From assembly GCA_964030475.1 (NCBI GenBank), contig CAXIPT010000002.1, positions 1,872,519 through 1,936,518 of the forward strand: a stretch of 64,000 nucleotides of DNA. Direction: 5' to 3'. The position numbers and the translations under genes are program-made. Source of the stretch: Tethya wilhelma (taxonomy: Eukaryota > Porifera > Demospongiae > Tethyida > Tethyidae). Below, in pieces: positions 24,658 to 35,131 of this stretch (positions are counted from its first letter, which is position 1; each line of letters opens with the position of its first letter). The notes under the pieces are model-generated. The model made no database searches. It was not told the origin of the DNA and worked only from the letters and a program-made list of their open reading frames with translations.

Positions 24658-25418
24658 CATGCATATTTTTTACTATTATAAGTTAAAAAACGGGTACGTA
24701 CAGCATAAAATGAGCTTTGAAAGATTGGCATCTTTTAAAAGATACAAAGTTAGTTCAATTCATAACCCCTCAGTCCCTGTATAATTCCGACTGGCTATTA
24801 TTTACAACACTTATAACAAAATGGATATCATTTGAATGCTCTTATGGCACTGAATGTAATGGTAAAGGTCTTAGTTCCATACAACCTTCCAACTGTTATC
24901 AATCAATGGCTTGTTGTATGAAAATAAAACTGGTACCAATGGTAATCAGCATTAAATAAGCTTTCAAATGATATATAGATTGCCATCTTTTGGGTAAAAT
25001 TAAAAGATACAAAGTTAGTTCAATTCATAACCCCTCAGTCCATGTATAATTCTGACTGGCTATTATTTTCAGCACTTATGGATGAAGAGCTAATTTAGTC
25101 TATGTTTAGCAAAACATAACAAAATGGATATCATTTGAATGTTCCTATCGCACTTAGTGTAATGATTAAGGTCTTGGTTCCGTAGAACCTTCCTACTGTT
25201 CAATATACACAAGGTGCTTTTAGGTATTTTTTTGTACCTACTACATATTTTTTTACTGTTATCAATCAATGGCTTGTTGTATGAAAATAAAACTGGTACC
25301 AATGTAATCAGCATCAAACGACCTTTCAAATGATATATAGATTGCCATCTTTTGGGTAAAATTAAAAGATACAAAGTTAGTTCAATTCATAACCCCTCAG
25401 AATTCTGACTGGCTATTA

Positions 25419-25635
25419 CCGTATAGCCGGAAATATTGACGGTCAAAAAATTTGACGATTTGCTCCGCAGAACGTAAAATAAAAATATTGACGAATTTAA
25501 ATTTGACGATTTGCGCGTGCACACAATACATTCATATACGGCGCCCAAAATATTGGCGGATTTAAATTTGACGATTTGGACTTTGACCGTCAAACCGTCA
25601 AATTAAAATCCCCATCAATATTTTCGGCTATACGG
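25419..25635. mobile_element. MITE with CCGTATAGCCG ends and TA target duplication
   Basis: The left end CCGTATAGCCGGAAATATTG and the right end (mirror of CAATATTTTCGGCTATACGG) enclose 217 bp rich in TTTGACGATTTG repeats. The satellite reads GGCTATTATTTTCAGC elsewhere; here it is split as GGCTATTA / TATTTTCAGC. This shows a TA duplication, as in Tc1/mariner-type insertion. Confidence 0.85.
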
Positions 25636-25830
25636 TATTTTCAGCACTTATGGGTGAAGAACTAATATAGCCTATGTTTAGCAAAACATAACAAAATGGA
25701 TATCATTTGAATGCTTTTATCGCACCGAATGTAATGGTGAAGGTCTTAGTTCCATACAACCTTCCTACTCTTAAATATACACAAGGTGCTTTTAGGTGTT
25801 TTTTTGTACTGATTACATATATTTAACTAC

Positions 25831-26823
25831 ACAAGTAGTAAAAATTTCAAAAAATAACCAGTGTAGGAATGGGCAGTGCTGTAAAAAGTATTGGAACAAG
25901 GTATATCTCAATTTCGGCACATGACTACTTCATTTTCATTTTGATACCTCAAGTATTGTTGTAAAATTATATAATTATTGGTTCGAGAATGCTTATCAGC
26001 AACAGTATCATACGATATCACATTATGGTTCAAATTTCTGCCAATCTTTTTACTGGGCTAAAAGTATATAGATCGAGGCAGGCAGGATTAGATTACAGGC
26101 CAAGACATGAGCACAAAAAAATGAAGTAGTCATGTGCCGAAATTGAGATATACCTTGTTCCAATACTTTTTACAGCACTGCCCATTCCTACACTGGTTAT
26201 TTTTTTAAATTTTTACTACTTGTTCATTTACTTTTTTCAGCACTACAGTGTGAAGACTATTAGAGACTGGTTAGTCCCTACAAAAAGCTTGAGATAGCAG
26301 CTACATGCACTACAATGCTAGAGTAACTAGTGCGCATGCGCGTTAATGCCACGTAGATAATGACCTTTGAACTTGACCCACAAGAAGAGTGCTACCGTGC
26401 GTTGAAGTACATGATTTTATATACTAAATTTTAAAGCTTTCTAGTTTTTGTTTAGGCTTATTTGTGATGAAAACGAGTATCAAGGAACCTAGTTCCCTTA
26501 AAAAGGACTTACCTTGTGCTGTCAAAGTTGGCTCAACACTTTCTGGTTCTCTGGAAACCGTGTTCAAGTAAGTCAGTTAGTACGTAAGTTAGGAGAACAA
26601 AAATGGCACTATTGTGGCTTCCCTCTAGCGCTCTCTATGAGTGCCCAGTGAAGTTTCTGTGAGTTTCAGGCCCTGCATGCAGTTGGTAATATGTTGTGGA
26701 GAGTCTTTGAGCAAGTTTGAAGGCTTAACTTTGTTTTGATAGATTTTTATGGTGATGCATATTTTGTATTGTGTCTATGTGACAGTCGGCCCATTCCTAC
26801 TATACGTACTACCGTACGTATGA
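25831..26823. mobile_element. Composite foldback element inserted in the satellite
   Basis: 25831-26223 is a foldback MITE with arms of about 100 bp (ACAAGTAGTAAAAATTTC, GTGTAGGAATGGGCAGTGCT and their mirrors). It is joined to about 600 bp ending at GGCCCATTCCTACTATACGT. The whole matches 44976-45960 in reverse orientation. Satellite sequence (TTTAACTA / TTATCAATC) resumes on both sides. No coding frame is credible. Confidence 0.75.
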
Positions 26824-27639
26824 TATTATCAATCAATGATTTGTTGTATGAAAAAAGCACTGGTACTAATGTAACCAGAATCAAATGAGCTTTCAAATGA
26901 TATATAGATTGCCATCTTTTGGGTAAAATTAAAAGATACAAAGTTAGTTGAATTAAGTCCTCAGAATTCTGACTGGCTATTATTTTCAGCTTTTATGGGT
27001 GTAGAGCTAATTTAGTTAGCAAATCCTAACAAAATGGATATCATTTGAATACTCTTATCACACTGAATGTAATGGTGAAGGTCTTAGTTCCATACAACCT
27101 TCCTACTTTTAAATATACACAAGGTGCTTTTAGGTGTTTTTTTTGTACCGATTACATATATTTAAATATTATCAATCTAGGGTTTGTTGTATGAAAATAA
27201 CACTGGTACTAATGTAACCAGCATAAAATGAGCTTTCAAATGATATATATCTTTTAGATAAAATTAAAAGATACAAAGTTAGTTCAATTCATAACTCCTT
27301 AGTCCCTGTACAATTCTGACTGGCTATTATTTTCAGCACGAAGAGCTAATTTAGCCTATGTTTAACAAAATGGATATCATTTGAATGCTCTTATCGCACA
27401 AAATGTAATGATTAAGGTCTTAGTTCCGTACAACCTTCCTACTCTTAAATATACACAACGTGCTTTTAGGTACTGACTACATATTTTTTTACTGTTATCG
27501 GCTTGTATGAAAATAAAACTGGTACCAATGTAATCAGCATCAAATGAGCTCTTATATAATTACATAGATTGCTATCTTTTGGGTAAAATTAAAGATGCAG
27601 AGTTAGTTCAATTCATAACTACGATTACCGATTAGATAT

Positions 27640-28253
27640 TTGTAAATCAATGGTTTGTTATATTAACCCTCTGTATGTGTGCGTGTGTTCCAACTATATT
27701 CCCAGTAAGGCAGTACTGGCTAAATAGGAATGGCACTGATGGTCTATTAGCACAATACAAATATTCATGGTGCAAAAAATTAGCGCTTGGCACTATAAGG
27801 CTTCTAAAGCTACTTTTTAGCTCTAATGAGCCTAAAAACCTGGCATCGCTAGAGTACTTAACAAAAGAATATGCCAAACCTCCAATTTTCTCCATCTTCT
27901 CCGTCCTATTCTTCTATGTTGGCAAGACTTTTCTCAGAGATGGCTCACTTTCAGAAGCTGAATGAATAACTTGGTTTCTTTACATGTCTTCATGTCGTTT
28001 TGGTATCCGTTTTGTATATCTCTCGTTCAATCTCTAGATACAAGGCAAAAAGCGCTTTATTCATATGGTAGCCATTCATTTCTATACTCGTGAATTATTC
28101 ATTAGCTACTAATTGACAACTCTTTCCACACAGACAAGTGTGCATTATTTGGAATATAGCTGGTCACAAAATAGGAACAGTTTGGACTTTACCACTGTTT
28201 ACAGTGAAGTTTGTAAAAGTGCTGGGGTAAAACAAACAAGTATAAGTAATAGT
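27640..28253. other. Segment without recognised gene
   Basis: A 96-codon plus frame (27675-27965) and an 82-codon minus frame overlap here. Neither shows a known motif or splice structure, so neither is called. Confidence 0.4.
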
Positions 28254-28360
28254 TATAGTCTGTTCGAGCGGAATTATGGCAGTAAACCTGCTAGTCCGAG
28301 GGCGTAGCCCGAGGACGTAGGCGGGTTTACGTTGCCATAATTCCGCTCGAACGGACTATA
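28254..28360. repeat. Near-perfect GC-rich hairpin upstream of the Crypton gene
   Basis: The arms TCTGTTCGAGCGGAATTATGG... and ...CCATAATTCCGCTCGAACGG are about 38 bp each, with one or two mismatches. They surround a loop of about 30 bp that contains CCGAGGGCGTAGCCCGAGG. It is 140 bp upstream of the ATG at 28502. It could be a MITE, a transposon end or a structured leader. Confidence 0.75.
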
Positions 28361-28501
28361 ATTTTTATAGATCCCATCACTGATTGGTCTACGAGCGGCG
28401 CGCACTACAGATTTACCTTAGAGACAGCCTAGCCTTAGCAACCTTTGTGTGAGTTTTGTTTTTCAGTCACTGCATTCTGTCTGTGAGTTCAAGTAGTTAC
28501 A

Positions 28502-29970
28502 ATGACCGAACAACAAGCTTGTTCTTTCTCGAAGTCGTGCCTTGGAATGTGCGAATGGACAAATTGTCCTGGCGGTACTTACCAAGTTAAGTCCAGCCCA
28601 CAAAACGAGCCCCTCCCTGTCCCTGGACCAAGAAAAGAGAAAGCCCGCTTTCAGTTCGCTACTGATGATGAACTATCTAAGATGAGCAAAGGATTAATAC
28701 CTGCATTGATACAGCTAAATCAACACTCTGGGCACTGAATACATTCAAGGAGTGGAGAAAAACACGAAATGAAGCTTTTCCAACTGATATGGTACCAAGC
28801 AACTTCTTTACCACTGATGACCCAGCTGTTATCAACACTCAACTTTCACGCTTCGTCGTTGAAATAAGAAAAGAGAATGGAAAACACTACCCTCCGTCTT
28901 CAATTCATCAGCTATTATGTGGCATTTTGAGACACATGAGGCAGTCAAATCCATACTGTCCTAACTTCCTCAACAAAAAAGATCCTCGATTCAAGGAACT
29001 TCAGCACACTCTCGATGTGCTTTTCAATAATTTGCATTCAAAGGGAATTGGGTGTAAGGTGAAGCACGCAGAGGTCATATCAAAAGATGACGAACAGATG
29101 CTGTGGGAAAGTGGTACTTTAGGTGATCAGTCTCCAAGGTCACTACAGAATGCTGTATTTTATACAGTTGGCAAAATGTGCTGCCTGAGAGGTGGTGATG
29201 AACATCGCTCGTTGAAATTGATCCAATTTCAGAGAGGATTTCAACCAGATTGTTACGTTTACACCGAAAATGTTTCAAAGAACAGAAACGGGTCTTTTAA
29301 ACAGCTTCATGTTAAACACAAAACAGTCCCAATATACGCTTGTCCCGATGCTGGTGTGCGATGTCCTGTATACTTATTAGACTTGTACATATCAAAGTTA
29401 CCCTCAAAAGCGATTGAAAATGATTTATTTTATGTTAGACCACTTGAAACCAAACCTTCTGATCCGTCAAAGTGCTGGTATACAGTGATTCCTGTTGGTA
29501 AACATACACTGAATGAAAAGGTAAAGAAAATATGTCAAATGTCAGGTCTATCTGGAAAGAAAACCAACCACAGTCTTAGAGCCACTAGTGTAACGCACTT
29601 ATATGAGTGTGGTGTGCCGGAAAAAATAATACAAGAACGAAGTGGTCACCATTCAATTGAAGCACTACGTTCATATGAACATTCTAGTGTAGAGCAACAT
29701 CAAGCTGTGTCTTCAATATTGTCAGGAACATCTAGACAAATGTTCACAAATGCAATGCTACAAACAGAGAGCCAACATACGAATAAAACAATGGATATAG
29801 AAAGTCATTCTGGATTAGGAATTAGCTTTAACAATCTTTACGGCTGTACGATTAATGTTAACCAAGCTCCAATATCCTCAACCACATCACAAGCTACATC
29901 CAGTGTAATGACCACAAACACATATGAAGCAGAAATTGACAGACTGTTTGCTGAGATATCGGATTATTAA
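28502..29970 (+). CDS. Crypton-type tyrosine recombinase with one N-terminal frame change
   Basis: 28502-28738 (78 codons, MTEQQACSFSKSCLGMCEW) and 28789-29970 (393 codons) belong together. The second frame is open upstream of its ATG through KSTLWALNTFKEWRK to about 28700, so a frameshift or an unseen short intron lies near 28690-28720. All expected catalytic residues are present in the long frame: Arg in CCLRGGDEH, Lys in HVKHKTVPIY, His-x-x-Arg in NHSLRATSVTHL, His in RSGHHSIEA and Tyr in LRSYEHSSVEQH. The match is to the Crypton / DUF3504 group, mobile elements that integrate by recombination and have been domesticated in animals (QRICH1, ZMYM, KCTD1 relatives; recalled). The last 90 residues are Ser/Thr/Asn-rich. 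Apart from the single shift, the copy looks well preserved. Confidence 0.78.
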
Positions 29971-30107
29971 AAAGCAATAATTATGTTATGTTACTGTGTA
30001 TACACATGTTGAAAGCATCCAACAACATTAATTTTGTGTTATTTCTAAACTACAAAAAAAGAGTATTCACAAAAGACAAAAATACAATTTGAATATGCAA
30101 ATTAGTA

Positions 30108-30184
30108 CCCTGAGGGTTGGAATTATGGCCATAACCACCCTGCTATTTTGCCAGAGGGTTGGAATTATGAGCCATAACCACCAC
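30108..30184. repeat. Two short direct repeats downstream of the Crypton gene
   Basis: GAGGGTTGGAATTATGGCCA and GAGGGTTGGAATTATGAGCC, each followed by ATAACCACC, lie about 46 bp apart. They resemble the GGAATTATGGCA core of the hairpin at 28254-28360 and may mark the element's other end. Confidence 0.45.
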
Positions 30185-30250
30185 TTCCATATGGGAGAAA
30201 ATGTATTAGATGGGATTTATAAGACATTAGAAATGTAATAAGAACATAGG

Positions 30251-30903
30251 CTCAGGTACATTAAGGCACGGGACCCTCATTAAAATGAAAAAATATGCGT
30301 ATTGCCTGTAACTTTCTTACCGACAGTGCTGTTGTCATGGAAACATACGTACAAAGACTTTGCATGATCCTTAACATAATTACACCAACATCTTGGTCAT
30401 GTGACTTAGCACTCGTTAAATATTTTGAATTAATGAATAATTAATTAGGCAGAGCTGAAGACCTGTTTCCATGGCAACCAAACTTTTATGTGAGAATCGA
30501 CTTAGCATGTACTTAATAAAATTTATCACTCCGTCTTGATTACTTGTTGCCATGGTGAGATACGAAAGCCTTTCCATTTATTGCACACCTCTTGTCACTA
30601 TGTTTCGGCCAATATCTCACCATGGCAACAAGTAATCAAGACGGAGTGGTAAATTTTATTAAGTACATGGTATGTCGATTCTCACATAAAAGTTTGGTTG
30701 CCATGCTTCAGCTCTGCCTAATTAATTATTCATTAATTCAAAATATTTAACGAGTGGTAAGTCACATGACCAAGATGTTGCAAGTATGTTAAGGATCATG
30801 CAAAGTCTTTGTACGCATGTTTCCATGACAACAGCACTGTCGGTAAGAAAGTTAGCATATTTTTTCATTTTAATGAGGGTCCCGTGCCTTAATGTACCTG
30901 AGG
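30251..30903. mobile_element. Very long foldback element, arms about 300 bp
   Basis: The left arm (30251-30563) and right arm (30611-30903) are nearly perfect reverse complements separated by about 47 bp. The outer limits are TTAAGGCACGGGACCCTC and its mirror, with TTAA at 30261-30264 and 30889-30892. The palindrome extends 10 bp beyond the TTAA. Four X-box-like sites lie at about 30475, 30546, 30617 and 30696. No gene inside. Confidence 0.85.
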
Positions 30904-30904
30904 G

Positions 30905-31075
30905 AATGGCCAAATCATAAAAAAAGTGAGCAAACAAGATAGGAATGGTTGTCAGTTGAGTGAGCTAGAAGTTCATTCCTGTGTCACTATGTCATTGAGC
31001 TAGGGATATGAACATAAACTGAGACACAGGGATAAATTCCAAGCTCACTCAACTGACAACCAGATATTATATTTA
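30905..31075. repeat. Diverged GACACAGGAATGG-type foldback
   Basis: The arms contain GAATGGTTGTCAGTTGAGTG and the mirror CACTCAACTGACAACC, with ATTCCTGTGTC-like blocks between. It is related in style to 44045-44310. Confidence 0.5.
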
Positions 31076-31319
31076 TATTTCTCTCGTTCTTAACTGACAT
31101 ATGAGCATAAAGTACTATCTCGCTTTCCATCTGAATGTCTGTATTGCATCGAAAAAACGACAGTGTCCATATGATAAACCCTTTCAAATGTCAAAACATT
31201 TGTCAGGGCATGTCTGTGATCGATTTTTACTCGAGTAATCATCTTTCCACAGTTGTAGGGGTTGTCGAGTAGATGCAACCTACAACATAGGTTCCATTCC
31301 ACAGTTTTCGACCCAAATT

Positions 31320-32525
31320 GGCTTGTGTTCCATCAACAATGACAAAAACTCTAGAGTTTTTTCAGAGTCTGTCTTTGAGAAAGTGGTCATGATCATAGTT
31401 CAAAGTCTGGTTCAAGTCAAGTGTGAAAAGTAATTGGCCAGCTAGTCTATAAATAGCATGAATATGGCTAACTAGGTATCCATTCATGCTTTCAAACCCA
31501 AAAGCCGAGAATCCTCAGAGAGGCCCCCAATGTCTCACATGGTCACACAGGTGAAGCAGTAGATGTGTATTAAACACACACTCCCTTTCGCTGTACAATT
31601 CTGGAACAAGAAAGACAAAATCCTTAAGCATTGCTTCAGCAGCATCTATCTTCTTCTGTTTCGTCAGATGTGATTGCAGCAGGATATGCATGGCACATAC
31701 CAGAAGGGCATAATGATGAAGGTATAAAGATGGCAAGCATCCAAAAAGTAGAGGAAGTGAATTGCTTTCCATAGACTTTTGTACTTGCTTATACTCCGGG
31801 GAGCTCTGGAGAAATCGTGGGGTGGACGAACACAAGATTTGAATCAATTTTCTCTACTTTGTGGTGATTCAGATAAAAGAACATTCTATGGTTAGATGAC
31901 GAGGTCCATGTTTCTAGAAGCCTGCTAACCACCCCTTAAAGCACACTATGCATATAATTGATCGGTGCACCGTGCACAATTTGTGCTAGGACCGACTTGC
32001 CCTTTATCCCATCGACTATTGTGCATTCCTCTTCAGCACAAATTCCTGAAGTTGTCATGAGTTTTTGGAGGGTATACAGTGGCAGGAGGGTAAACGTGCC
32101 AGGATAAAGACAACAAAAACATTTATATCTCCCATTGTGTTGATGCATATTCAGGATCGGAGCTTTAGCAATAAGATCAAAACACCGAAGAGGGGTTTAA
32201 ATGTAAAAATCTGGTTACGTTTGAAGTGTGCACTTTCAGACCTGTCAAATTTAGCTCCCTAAATATTTCCATCAGTGTTTTCAAGAAAATGTGGCTTGCA
32301 ATCTCCTACCCAAAGTGCAGAAGTGGTGATGTTTTATCTTAGCATTCGTATTTTAGGAGGCAAGTTGATCAGTCCGATAAATATTGGCCTTATCTTGATT
32401 GTTGATGACTTGAATGGTTGCCCTCCATCCGTGTTGAATAGCACATTGTGTTTGGAAAGACTATGTTGTTTGATTTTTGACCAATTTTCTGTATTTAAGT
32501 GTGAAAAAAACAAAAACAACATTAT
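31320..32525 (-). pseudogene. TNP2/EnSpm-like (CACTA) transposase relic
   Basis: Blocks in the expected order on the minus strand, in shifting frames: VLFNTDGGQPFKSS and LINLPPKIR (about 32445-32340), ITTSALWVGDCKPHF (about 32330), MHQHNGRYKCFCCLYPGTFT (32148), DGIKGKSVLAQIVHGAPINY (about 32010-31950), then the frame 31847-31515 with LPLLFGCLPSLYLHHYALLV, ELYSERECVFNTHLLLHLCD and VRHWGPL. Directly after WGPL is TGA where TNP2 proteins usually have Trp, and the same frame continues with GFSAFGFESMNGYLVSHIHA to a stop near 31335. Such proteins are nuclear cut-and-paste transposases. The several shifts and stops mean it is dead. The assignment rests on recalled TNP2 patterns. Confidence 0.6.
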
Positions 32526-33107
32526 AATACGTGCAATTGAGAAGGGCGCGCATACTGTACAGTGGGAAAGTTTTGCTGCGTCAAACTTTCGCGGATGTCT
32601 CTAAGTCAAATATTTTGCGTTTTAACTTTCGCAAATGAGCGGTGCAAGCCCATATATGTATAATACATGGGGAAATTTCGTGGGGGTTAACTTTTGCCAT
32701 TTTCACGGAAAACGATCCATCCAAGAAAGTTTTGATCTGCACAATTTTCTGTAACTATACGGTATGTATAAGCTGTATACTATAGCCGAGCCAGCAAATT
32801 ACGCTCTCAAAATCCACATCACCTGAATAGTAGTTACTACTATTCAAGCCTACAGTTCATCATGAGAGTTTGTACTTGTTGGTTAAATATCCATGTTTGT
32901 GGCTTTCCCAAAGGTAATGGTGATGTGTCAATTGACCATTAAGGCCAAGATAGAGTGTATACACATGCACATCAGTTGACATCAGTTAAAACCCCTTGCA
33001 CACTCACCAACTGTCATAAATGCAGTATTTGGATTGAAGGTTAGTGTGGCATATAACTAGACACAGACAGTTCAGCTGTATTGTGCTATACTCTCTTTAG
33101 GAATATT
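32526..33107. other. No gene; possible decayed MITE at about 32550-32765
   Basis: Imperfect inverted blocks (ATACTGTACAGTGGGAAAG against the mirror of TTTCTGTAACTATACGGTAT) suggest an old foldback element. The remainder is unassigned. Confidence 0.35.
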
Positions 33108-33311
33108 ATGGCTAAAAAACAAAGAAGAAAACCCATGGGTGGAACGGGAAAAATTAGATTAATAAAAGAAAAGAGAAAAGGAATTCATATTGACACCTTT
33201 TGGAGAAGGTGGGCACCAAGGTAAGCAATAATTTCATTTCACCAAGAATTGTAAAATAGGTGAAATTATTGTTTTTGTAGCGGGGAAGCAGATGGTGGTA
33301 GATCAAATTAA
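33108..33311 (+). CDS. Possible two-exon small basic protein (47 residues)
   Basis: The ATG at 33108 opens a frame (MAKKQRRKPMGGTGKIRLIK at the start) to a good donor, AAG/GTAAGC at 33220. An acceptor TTTTTGTAG at 33280 gives a second exon (33281-33311) that ends in TAA in phase. The product would be Lys/Arg-rich, ending near APSGEADGGRSN. Its size and lack of a known family mean it could equally be a chance splice-compatible frame or part of a dead transposon. Confidence 0.22.
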
Positions 33312-34101
33312 ACATTACTTTGTTTTTTAAACTATTTGTGGTTGTTATTTTTTTGCTTGTATTACATGTACTAATATAACAACCCACACAATAATAGACA
33401 GCATTGACACCTTAGAATATGCATATTATAAATTAATATACAACTCACTTAGGACAACTCGTTGCAATGAATTTAGACATGACATCTGGATGAGTGAGTT
33501 CAGTTCTTTTTTTCCATGAGCTATTCAAACATGACTTGTGTCCCTCGGGTATCATAGCCGTGCATGAACGACAGTAGTCGACTCGGATGTGTCCATTCTT
33601 CTTCTTGTTGGCAAATTTTACCAGTTGATACTTTGTGGCCGGAAGAAGGTTTCCAGCAGGGCAGAGAACTTGGTGGAGGTTTAGTAATAAAACGATCGTA
33701 GAGAAGGGCAGTCTGCATATCCGCTTAAATTCCTAAATGGCACAGTAAGCTCCTAGTACTGTTATACGGGCTCCAGGGTAGATGCTTTCATTCATTTCAC
33801 AATCTTGTGACCAACAAAGAACACATTATCAAGAATATCTTTATTGCAACATAACATTTAGCTTTGAAGAAGAGTGTAAATTAGAGAAAGGCTGACCTGT
33901 GGTCAGGTACAACTATAATGTGATGGTGCTATGACTCTATTGTAGTAACTATACATTATATGACCTCTAAACTTATACCTCAGTGCATTTATTGCAAGTG
34001 TACAGCAGCTTAGCTGTATCAGTAAGCAAAGATACCAGCAAACCAAGGAGGTAAAAGTACAAATGTACTATATCAATATCCAAGCATTCAATGCTCAATA
34101 G
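33312..34101. other. No gene recognised
   Basis: Minus-strand frames here (33154-33387, 33521-33718) lack motifs and are not called. Confidence 0.4.
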
Positions 34102-34298
34102 AGTCTGAGGAAGATGTTAGCAGTGAATCTGATGATCAAAGCTTCAACTGGAGTGACACTTCAGACTTTGTATTTGAAGTTGAGGTACATATAGGGAATA
34201 TCGAATAATGGGATTTAAAAAAGGCCTCCAAGCAGAAAGCAGGTACATGACAAAATTAAGTGGTTTGTTGGTGTAAAGGTGTGTGTGTTTGTGTTTGT

Positions 34299-34361
<63 letters not shown>

Positions 34362-34808
34362 CATATGTAGCTTATATGTAATTTGGTCCATTCATACAGT
34401 CGGTGCCTCAAGATGCTTCTCAAAATAGAAAACTTCCATTGGAGGAGTGGAATAGAGATGAGGAACTTGAATGAGAGGTACGTTCATATTATGGATACAA
34501 ATATGCAAACGTCACATGAACAGCAACAAGATGTATTATTTACTATAAAAATATTCAAATAATACACACAACTCCAGGACCAACAAACGAGAGCAATCAA
34601 GACAAGAATGACTCACGGAACAAAGCCCGCAAAATAAGAGCAGGAAGGCCTCTAAGTGCATGGAAAGCAGGTACGCAAAAGTTTATTGGTGTGTGTGTGT
34701 GTGTGTGTGTCTGTATATACCTTATTCAGACACAATTTATTTAGTCAGTACCTCAAGGTGTATCTCGAAAGAGATTGGAGGACTCGAGTAGTGATGAGGA
34801 ACTGAAAG
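34102..34808 (+). other. Four candidate exons with a duplicated exon, unidentified gene
   Basis: Acceptor/donor-bounded open segments: 34102-34184 (acidic, SESDDQSFNWSDTSDF), 34400-34474 (SVPQDASQNRKLP, ends in TGA), 34578-34670 (NKARKIRAGRPLSAWKAG) and 34745-34808 (SVPQGVSRKRLEDSSSDEEL). The second and fourth are paralogous, and each follows a TG-rich microsatellite. Phases do not chain cleanly (second exon broken by TGA), so this may be a decayed gene or the unassembled 5' part of the Helitron-related gene downstream. Confidence 0.3.
34279..34354. repeat. (TG)n microsatellite
   Basis: Interrupted, then pure TG repeat of about 76 bp. A shorter one (about 22 bp) lies at 34690-34711. Confidence 0.9.
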
Positions 34809-35131
34809 GTACTTAATATAATATGCATGGATATACAAATACAAGTTTTTTTACTACCTATACACCCATACAGGGAATATCCGCCATTGTCGAGAATGCT
34901 AACATACACACATAGAATTTGGTATGTAAATAAATTTTTTACAATACAACTCTATAAATGATTGCATAGGTATGAGTCACATGACTGTATGATTGGGCGA
35001 GCTGGAGCGAGCCCACCCTAGTGTGTTGAACGGCAATTTTGTCTGTCGTGTTGTTCGTTCTTCTAATTGTTTGCATGCCACATTACGTAGAATAAAAATT
35101 TAAACTTACGGTATGTTTTGAGTGCCACCAC

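Larger units (their letters stand above)
22985..27625. repeat. Satellite-like tandem array, unit about 350 bp
   Basis: About ten units share the order GATTGCCATCTTTTGGGTAA, ATTAAAAGATACAAAGTTAG, CTGACTGGCTATTATTTTCA, AACAAAATGGATATCATTTG, CTTAGTTCC, AAGGTGCTTTTAGG, TATCAATCAATGG, AAAACTGGTACCAATGTAA. The GATTGCCATCTT marker recurs near 23101, 23446, 23798, 24109, 24979, 25340 and 26906, with diverged forms near 24725, 27246 and 27568. Units differ by small indels. Three foreign elements interrupt the array (24369-24657, 25419-25635, 25831-26823). Frames in it repeat with the unit and are not genes. Confidence 0.88.

Noticed and set aside
25978..26010. GGTTCGAGAATGC as a tRNA T-arm
   Set aside because: No matching A box, acceptor stem or anticodon arm was found around it; it lies within the MITE interior.
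22985..27625. CRISPR-like regular repeats
   Set aside because: Units are about 350 bp and contiguous without unique spacers, in a eukaryotic context.
22924..27640. Frames such as MYLLILPKRWQSIYHLK repeated at 25374 and 26941
   Set aside because: They recur with the satellite unit and have no gene structure.
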